Origin: Gammaproteobacteria bacterium
GTDB lineage: Bacteria; Pseudomonadota; Gammaproteobacteria; JASBUN01
DNA: 64,000 nt
NCBI GenBank assembly: GCA_030147845.1
Contig: JASBUN010000046.1
Coordinates: 175,810-239,809, forward strand
Direction of reading: 5' to 3'
A program made the translations under genes and the position numbers. Positions 59,108 to 64,000 of this stretch are shown in pieces. The notes under the pieces were generated by a model. That model saw only the letters and a program-made list of their open reading frames with translations, was not told the origin of the DNA and made no database searches. Each line of letters begins with the position of its first letter. Positions within the stretch are counted from its first letter, which is position 1.

Positions 59108-59473
59108 TCAGTGCTGCGGGGTAAGGTATTGCGCCATGCCGCAAACACCCAGAAAGGCGCGCTCGACATTTGCCATTTCCTCTTCGTTCAATGTGGTCAG
59201 CGGCCCCTCCCCAAAGCGCTCACGATCCAGCGCGCGGGGTTGATCCACGACCACCTGGCAATCCACCAGCAAACGACCTTTGGCGCGAACCGGTACTCGC
59301 CAAACGTTATAGTCGGGATACACCTGTGTTGTGATCGGCAAAATGACAACCATGGGTGTGCCGATTGCGTTCAGTTCGTCGGCCTGCAAAACCAGCACCG
59401 GTCGGATCTTGCCGATCTCCCGCCCACGACCGGGGTTCAGGTTGGCTACCCATATCTCGCCACGCCGCATCAT
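59108..59473 (-). CDS. MazF/PemK-type toxin
   Basis: The ~121-residue protein has the CcdB/MazF fold pattern: RRGEIWVANLNPGRGREIGK, IRPVLVLQADELN, TPMVVILPITTQ and the Arg/Ser-rich strands that follow, ending in AFLGVCGMAQYL. It cleaves RNA. The likely ATG at 59473 overlaps the antitoxin stop (ATGA), so translation is coupled. The pair faces away from cas1. Confidence 0.9.
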   Translation of the reverse strand: MMRRGEIWVANLNPGRGREIGKIRPVLVLQADELNAIGTPMVVILPITTQVYPDYNVWRVPVRAKGRLLVDCQVVVDQPRALDRERFGEGPLTTLNEEEMANVERAFLGVCGMAQYLTPQH

Positions 59474-59775
59474 TTCCACCACTGTTCAGGCTCAGAGTCG
59501 CCTGGCTTGCGGCCTTCGGCTATATCCAGTGCTTCGTTATCCAGCGGCAAAAACTCCTCCGCGATTTCGCGCGCGTGTTGGCGCACGGCTTCATCCGCAT
59601 ATGCAGCTTTGGCTTCGGCAACCAGCGTATCCATCAATTGTTTGCGCTCCAACTCGCGCAGAAATTTCTCCAATGCCGTGCGCGCCAGCTCGGAACGGTT
59701 TTGGTGGGTCTGTTCCGCCAGCGCGGTTAATTGCCGGTCCAGATTATCCGGCAAGCGTAAGGTCAAGGTGGCCAT
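59470..59775 (-). CDS. Ribbon-helix-helix antitoxin
   Basis: About 101 residues. The N-terminus MATLTLRLPDNLDRQLTALA, followed by RSELARTALEKFL, is a classic RHH (CopG/MetJ) DNA-binding motif. The C-terminal half, rich in Glu and Ala (AEAKAAYADEAVRQHAREIAE), would wrap the toxin. The start at 59775 has GGGAGATGG just ahead; an ATG 12 bases upstream is weaker. The palindrome next to cas1 is its probable operator. Confidence 0.88.
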   Translation of the reverse strand: MATLTLRLPDNLDRQLTALAEQTHQNRSELARTALEKFLRELERKQLMDTLVAEAKAAYADEAVRQHAREIAEEFLPLDNEALDIAEGRKPGDSEPEQWWK

Positions 59776-59802
59776 ACCATCTCCCATAAACTACAATTCG
59801 TA

Positions 59803-59820
59803 TTGTATATTGTAATACAA
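59803..59820. promoter_or_regulatory. Palindrome shared by the antitoxin and cas1 promoters
   Basis: TTGTAT-ATTGTA-ATACAA is an inverted repeat with a central near-symmetric ATTGTA. It lies 27 bases before the antitoxin start on the minus strand and two bases before the cas1 ATG on the plus strand. RHH antitoxins bind short palindromes like this, so the same site may repress cas1-cas2. Confidence 0.55.
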
Positions 59821-59822
59821 AA

Positions 59823-60857
59823 ATGCATACAATTCAAAATACGCTCTATGTCATGACGCCCCAGGCCTATGCGCATCTGGAAAACACCACCCTGCGCATC
59901 GACGTGGAACGGGAGAAAAAGCTCCAGGTGCCGCTGCATCACCTGGGCGGGCTGGTCTGTTTCGGTAATGTCATGGTCTCGCCCGCGCTCATGCACCGCT
60001 TGGCGGATGAAGGTAAATCGTAGGTGTTGCTGGATGATTCAGGCCGTTTCAAAGCGCGGCTCGAAGGCCCGGTCTCCGGCAACATCCTGTTGCGCCAGGC
60101 GCATCACCGCGCGTCCTTGGAGGCCGCTTTCACTTTGCAGTTTGCACGTGCTGTGGTCGCGGGAAAACTCAAAAACAGCCGCACCAACCTGCAACGCGGT
60201 GCACGTGAAGCTGCCGACCCGGATGAAGCCGCGACACTCACTCGCACCGCCGATAACCTCGCCGCTTCAGTGCGCGCAGCCGCCGTCGCCAACACCTTGG
60301 ACGAACTGCGCGGCGTGGAAGGCGAAGCCGCGCGCGGCTACTTCGCTGCCCTCAACCTCATTGTCAAACCCCAGACGCGTGCATCATTTGCACTCGATGG
60401 CCGCACCCGCCGCCCACCGCTTGACCGTTTCAATGCCCTGCTTTCCTTCCTCTACGCCATGAGCATGAATGACTGCCGCTCCGCCTGTGAAGCTGCCGGG
60501 CTGGATGCACAACTCGGTTTTCTCCACGCCGTGCGCCCGGGCCGTGCCGCACTCGCACTGGATTTGCAGGAAGAGTTCCGCTCGATAATCTGCGACCGAC
60601 TGGCGCTCACCCTCATTAACCGCGGGCAGATTACCGCAACCGATTTTGACGAACGCGAAGGCGGCGCGGTTATGCTGGGCGATAAAGGCCGCCGCGCGGT
60701 CGTCACGGCTTGGCAGGAACGCAAGCACGAAGAAATCACCCATCCGCTCACCGAAAACAAAATCCCCATCGGCCTGCTACCCTTCATCCAGGCACGTTTC
60801 ATCGCACGCACGATCCGCGGCGAAATGGAAGGCTACTTGCCTTATCTGGCAAAATAG
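59823..60857 (+). pseudogene. cas1: Type I-C-like Cas1 interrupted by an amber codon
   Basis: The frame has 344 sense-length codons of a full Cas1: VPLHHLGGLVCFGNVMVSP, ARLEGPVSGNILLRQAHH, GVEGEAARGYF (catalytic Glu), FLHAVRPGRAALALDLQEEF (His and acidic residue) and a final [19 protein letters not shown] at 60021-60023 is codon 67, between DEGKS and VLLDD, where relatives usually have Leu (TTG to TAG is one change). Everything after it is conserved. Cas1 with Cas2 integrates spacers. No Cas3/5/8/7/4 genes are present upstream, where they would be expected. Confidence 0.85.
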
Positions 60858-60865
60858 GAAACCGC

Positions 60866-61156
60866 ATGCTCATCATCGTCACCTATGATGTCTCCACCGA
60901 AACCGCGGCCGGACGCAAGCGGCTAAGACGGGTTGCAAAAGCCTGCGAAAAGATGGGGCAGCGCGTACAGAAATCCGTGTTCGAATGCACCGTCAACGAA
61001 ATGCAGTTTGAACAACTGGAGCGCACACTGATCGCTGAAATCGACGAAAGTCAAGATAACCTGCGTTTCTACCGCATCACCGAACCGGTGGAAATGCGGG
61101 TTAAACAACATGGCTGCTTCCGCTCTGTGGACTTTGAAGGCCCACTCATTGCCTGA
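60866..61156 (+). CDS. cas2: Type I-C-like Cas2
   Basis: The 96-residue protein is complete: [20 protein letters not shown] at the N-terminus (with the Asp of Cas2), [20 protein letters not shown], and [17 protein letters not shown]. Cas2 forms the core of the Cas1-Cas2 integrase. It starts 8 bases after cas1. It looks functional even though cas1 is interrupted; its message may still be made. Confidence 0.92.
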   Translation: MLIIVTYDVSTETAAGRKRLRRVAKACEKMGQRVQKSVFECTVNEMQFEQLERTLIAEIDESQDNLRFYRITEPVEMRVKQHGCFRSVDFEGPLIA

Positions 61157-61561
61157 ATGCGCGAACCTCTATCAACGACCAATCTCTGAGACTTTCGCGC
61201 AGGAACTAACCGGATGACTAATAACCATTTTCACACAGAAAAAATTCATGAGCCAAAAACAGTGGCTTTCTGAAGCAGGTTCGCGGGAAAATGCATGAAT
61301 CTTCTTACGTGGCAACACGTTACTTGAGCAGAGCATCGTCCGGCCGTGAGGCCGGACGCGGGGAGAAGGGAGCGTCTTACGCATGGATCGACGGAAACCA
61401 CCAAGCGAATCTATCGGCGCAAGCCGGCAAGGGTACCGGCGCTGATGCTCAAAGTGATCAAGAACAGCCTTAAATAGACCAACTCAGCGCACCATCTATG
61501 GGGGAATGTACTTTACTATGGGGGACTGCCTAAGTTGTCCACAGCCTAAGTTATTGAAAAA
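61157..61561. other. Region after cas2 where a CRISPR array would be expected
   Basis: There is no repeat-spacer array. A single hairpin lies at 61337-61358. A short frame near 61391-61473 encodes KRIYRRKPARVPALMLKVIK, of unknown origin, and might be a fragment of a mobile-element gene. Confidence 0.4.
61337..61358. repeat. Possible lone degenerate CRISPR-like repeat
   Basis: A perfect 9-bp stem, CGTCCGGCC / GGCCGGACG, with loop GTGA is followed by GCGGGGAGAAGGG. Type I-C repeats have a GC-rich stem followed by GCGTGGATTGAAAC, so the arrangement is similar but the tail fits poorly. A transcription terminator for cas2 is an equal alternative. Confidence 0.25.
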
Positions 61562-61638
61562 TGGCGCGCCCGGAGAGATTCGAACTCCCGACCACCTGGT
61601 TCGTAGCCAGGTACTCTATCCAGCTGAGCTACGGGCGC
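61562..61638 (-). tRNA. tRNA-Arg(ACG)
   Basis: The complement folds as a 77-base cloverleaf: acceptor GCGCCCG paired with CGGGCGC, D-arm AGCTCAGCTGGATAGAG, anticodon arm CCTGG-CTACGAA-CCAGG with anticodon ACG, T-arm with GGTTCGAAT-type loop (AGTTCGAATC), and encoded CCA. It is followed upstream by tRNA-Ser and csrA, the usual gammaproteobacterial order, but with extra genes in between. Confidence 0.97.
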
Positions 61639-61894
61639 AGAATGCAAATTGTGCGTTGCTTAGCAGCGAATTCGACCACGCGAAGTCGCAGAAGAGCGCG
61701 AAATATACCGGGTTCGCGCGCATCCTTCAAGCCGTTCTAAGAATTTGGCCTGCATATCGCCCGCACAAGCTTCGACATTGGCGCAATTTTGCGCAAAAGC
61801 GCAAGCCGATCCCTAAATGGCGCCGAGAGATGCCGTCCAGCGGTTGCCTGCCACCCTCCGAGACCGTCCTATCACGTATTATTAATCAATAACT

Positions 61895-62188
61895 TTGATA
61901 ATAAATAATCCAGCATGGGGCGTTTTAGTCCAAGTGAAGCGATAGGCCCGGTCGGGAACCGCTCTGGACGATTCAAAGCGCGTCCGGGAAGAGCTCCGCA
62001 CCGAATACTCAGTGCCACCCGATATCCATGGCTGCACGCTGACCATAAGTACGCAACAGGCGAAACACACTAAGGGCTTCTTCAGATGCGCGATCGAAAC
62101 GGCCATCACCCAGCCGGACGGTCCATGGTTGACCGATCTGTCGCTGGGACCCGTTCAAACAGCGTTATTTTACTGGCTTGGAGGCTGA
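61895..62188 (+). other. Possible small gene interrupted by TAG
   Basis: From TTG 61895 one frame gives 16 codons to a TAG (61943-61945) and then continues SGTALDDSKRVREELRTEYS, DIHGCTLTISTQQAKHTKGF and ITQPDGPWLTDLSLGPVQTA to a TGA. This has a protein-like composition. An opposite-strand frame (61882-62109) is also open, so the coding sense is uncertain. Confidence 0.25.
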
Positions 62189-62704
62189 TCGCACCTGAGT
62201 GAATTTAAAACCAAAAGCGGGCTGTTGCATGGCGTCCGCCGTTGTTAGGCTTTGCTCGGCAAAGCAATCATCATCGCCGCGCTCGAAATTTCCGCTAAAA
62301 ATGATCCGCGCTCCAACCCGCTCCGCGGCGACGGTTTTGAACAGCTGGGACCGTGGCGAGATGGTGTCGTGCGTCATAGATTCACCGAAATCGTCCGTAC
62401 TCGATGTGGCCAGCGTAATGTTTTGGCCAACGTTTACGCCAAGCACTCCTCGGCCACTACCCGTTGTATCGAGCATGGTAATAGTGCCCACCCAATTGCG
62501 GATGCGCATGGAGCGGAAGGTCGTGCAAAGAGCTTTACGTCTGGCGGAACGAGCGGCACCTCTCTGCATGCCATTGGATGCTTGGCTAAATTGCTTAGCG
62601 TATTGATTGATGATGCTTACGAAGCGCGCCTGGTCCGTAGCGGGAGAGTAACTGGCGCCCATGGCGACGCTAGAGAAAACCAATAGCAGCAGTGCGAATT
62701 TCAT
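62165..62704 (-). CDS. Secreted hypothetical protein
   Basis: The 179-residue protein has a signal peptide (MKFALLLLVFSSVAMGA, cleavage near GAS). The mature part contains FVSIINQYAKQFSQASNGMQ, VGTITMLDTTGSGRGVLGV and FSGNFERGDDDCFAEQSLTT, suggesting a small OB-like or lipocalin-size soluble domain; no family is recognised. It is periplasmic or secreted. It lies between the two tRNA genes and is not part of the usual core order. Confidence 0.65.
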   Translation of the reverse strand: MKFALLLLVFSSVAMGASYSPATDQARFVSIINQYAKQFSQASNGMQRGAARSARRKALCTTFRSMRIRNWVGTITMLDTTGSGRGVLGVNVGQNITLATSSTDDFGESMTHDTISPRSQLFKTVAAERVGARIIFSGNFERGDDDCFAEQSLTTADAMQQPAFGFKFTQVRSASKPVK

Positions 62705-62950
62705 GGCATTTTCCTTGTCCCACCGACAAAGCGGCTGGGCTCACATTGGTACCGCCATCATTTTACCCATTCCAGCACAGTTTTAGGCCACCGAGCCCAC
62801 CCAGTGGCGCACCCTTCAGCACTCGGGCAGACCTCGGGCGGCTCGCACTTGGCAGGCGCTCACACGGCCCAGCTACGGTGTGGCTTTTTGTACTACGCTG
62901 GCGGACTTCTACGCAGAGCACGACCACCAGGGGGAATAACGGTCCCGCAC

Positions 62951-63289
62951 TTACGGAGCCTTCCCGCGCCGCTGGACGCATCGTGCATACGCCTGATGTG
63001 CCACCTTGGAGGCGGGCATATCGTGGAACTCAGCGCCAAAATAGACCTGATCGAGGATTCGCTGTAGCTGCTGCCCCGACACATGGTGGCGCTTTATGTC
63101 GGGCTTGAGCATCGACCGGCACCCATCCGGGCCAACATCGCCTTCCTGACAATTCGCGGCATCCCAGTAGATCGCCGCAATGTTGGCGCATCGCGAGTCA
63201 ATGCGAGACTGAGCGAGCGCAGCGTGGCACCCAAGCGCAACAACAGGCAACAGCATTGCCATGCATCTTAGCGAGCGAAGTACATTCAC
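62951..63289 (-). CDS. Secreted Cys-containing hypothetical protein
   Basis: About 112 residues from a GTG start. A signal peptide (MAMLLPVVALGCHAALAQ) precedes a small mature domain with RCANIAAIYWDAANCQEGD, GPDGCRSMLKPDIKRHHVSG and CVQRRGKAP, so two disulfides are possible. The longer frame to 63352 would bury the signal peptide. Function unknown. It is read the same way as the preceding secreted gene. Confidence 0.6.
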   Translation of the reverse strand: MNVLRSLRCMAMLLPVVALGCHAALAQSRIDSRCANIAAIYWDAANCQEGDVGPDGCRSMLKPDIKRHHVSGQQLQRILDQVYFGAEFHDMPASKVAHQAYARCVQRRGKAP

Positions 63290-63519
63290 GGCGTCCCCCT
63301 GGTTCGTTCGTCTTGTCCCACTGATCCTAGAACGCATGGTGGCGAGGGCCAAGGCTCAGCACGGCAGGGAGAATCTGCAAAGAGGGTCCGGCCGGCCCGA
63401 TTAGCGTGTCATGACCGGTTTTGGAGGGCCAGCAACCGGCCGAAATGTTGATGCCTGGGGGACTTGCTACACCTAAAAACAATAAAAATTAATAATTACA
63501 ATAGGTTATCTATAACATA

Positions 63520-63612
63520 TGGCGGAGAGAGAGGGATTCGAACCCTCGATGGAGCTATAAACCCCATACTCCCTTAGCAGGGGAGCGCCTTCAGCCTCTC
63601 GGCCATCTCTCC
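63520..63612 (-). tRNA. tRNA-Ser(GCT)
   Basis: The complement folds as a 93-base class II tRNA: acceptor GGAGAGA paired with TCTCTCC, anticodon arm CTCCC-CTGCTAA-GGGAG with anticodon GCT, a long variable arm, T-loop GGGTTCGAATCCC and encoded CCA. It sits 258 bases after csrA, as in many gammaproteobacteria. Confidence 0.97.
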
Positions 63613-63870
63613 GGAATCGCTAACGCATCCGATCAGCCCAAAGCGCGACCATCCACGATCGAACCAGCAAAATCGCATGCGTACGAGGGGGCAGAGGATA
63701 CCAATAGCGTCGCCAAAGGGGAAGCACTGAACGTCCGCTGGGTCCACGCACGTAGCATCGCAAGGCAACGCTGGGCGCCTTGGCGGGATAAGGAATGAAA
63801 ATTTGATCTGAGAACGGACCCCGGGGGGGCTAGGGGCCCGCGATATCAGCCGTAGGTTCCAGCGGGCGAG

Positions 63871-64000
63871 TCAGTGATTACCGCTATCGTCGCCATCCGA
63901 CTCGGTCGGCTGTGCGCCGCCCATTTCTTTCTCACGCTTGATGCGCTCGTAAATTTCTTCACGATGTACCGATACGTCTTTAGGCGCATTCACGCCGATG
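63871..64000 (-). CDS. csrA: Carbon storage regulator CsrA, C-terminal part (cut by window edge)
   Basis: The visible 42 residues are the second half of Csr[21 protein letters not shown] with the RNA-contacting VHREEIY segment, then [14 protein letters not shown] and a polar acidic tail ending in GNH. CsrA is a dimeric RNA-binding protein controlling translation and message stability of many carbon and motility genes. The N-terminal strand lies outside the window. The C-terminal tail is longer than that of E. coli CsrA. Confidence 0.96.
   Translation of the reverse strand, partial: IGVNAPKDVSVHREEIYERIKREKEMGGAQPTESDGDDSGNH

Noticed and set aside
61157..61561. CRISPR array downstream of cas2
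   Set aside because: No repeated unit with regular spacing is present; only one hairpin is seen.
59823..61945. Pyrrolysine decoding of TAG, prompted by the trimethylamine theme
   Set aside because: No pyl genes or MttB-type methyltransferase is visible, trimethylamine is handled here by TMADH, and the TAGs are in cas1 and a doubtful frame; TAA interruptions also occur.
62692..63108. Plus-strand 138-codon frame opposite the secreted protein genes
   Set aside because: Composition is typical of an antisense shadow, and the minus-strand frame has a clear signal peptide.

Overview
The window looks like the chromosome of a methylotrophic or methylated-amine-using gammaproteobacterium. The right edge carries csrA, tRNA-Ser(GCT) and tRNA-Arg(ACG) in the order typical of that class. 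About two thirds of the window is devoted to breaking down N-methylated amines. The species cannot be named from sequence alone.

Left part (1-9.1 kb): the end of a UDP-glucose dehydrogenase gene, an outer-membrane barrel protein and a histidine phosphatase face a long minus-strand block. That block holds a four-subunit sarcosine oxidase / N-methylglutamate dehydrogenase (soxB-D-A-G type) followed by folD, so one-carbon units released onto tetrahydrofolate can be oxidised further. A TorF-like porin gene lies just beyond soxB.

9.4-22.1 kb: a second minus-strand block encodes trimethylamine dehydrogenase (tmd, all known active-site residues present), a membrane heterodisulfide-reductase-like Fe-S protein, a repeat protein of unknown role, and both electron-transfer flavoprotein subunits. 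This is a plausible complete route from trimethylamine to the quinone pool. Upstream are a PAS-GGDEF-EAL protein with both catalytic motifs eroded and a NarX/NarL-like two-component pair.

22.4-34 kb: a stand-alone GcvT-like protein, two APC permeases, a five-gene Liv-type ABC importer and a small repeat protein. Two diverged copies of a non-coding element lie upstream of the first permease and of the ABC operon.

34.4-43.3 kb: an N-methylglutamate synthase cluster. It runs FAD oxidoreductase, type III glutamine synthetase, mgsA, mgsB, mgsC, two unknown genes and a GFA-type formaldehyde-related protein, with a divergent class I glutamine amidotransferase. With the soxBDAG-type genes this would take methylamine through gamma-glutamylmethylamide and N-methylglutamate to methylene-tetrahydrofolate.

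43.5-54 kb: signalling and stress genes (a response-regulator-PAS-GGDEF-EAL gene interrupted by a stop, CsbD, a DUF3309-like membrane peptide, a broken BON lipoprotein, a Crp/Fnr regulator), then a tetR-nemA-SDR group with NemR-like operators, and a remnant of a cyclic glucan synthase gene.

54-61.5 kb: a decayed genomic island or defence island ending near tRNA-Arg. It holds Fic, an integrase fragment, a PIN / XRE-ImmA pair, a truncated YdjM-like protein, a TIR fragment, an RHH-MazF toxin-antitoxin pair, and type I-C-like cas1-cas2 with an amber codon in cas1 and no visible array. The rest is two secreted hypothetical proteins, the two tRNAs and the end of csrA.
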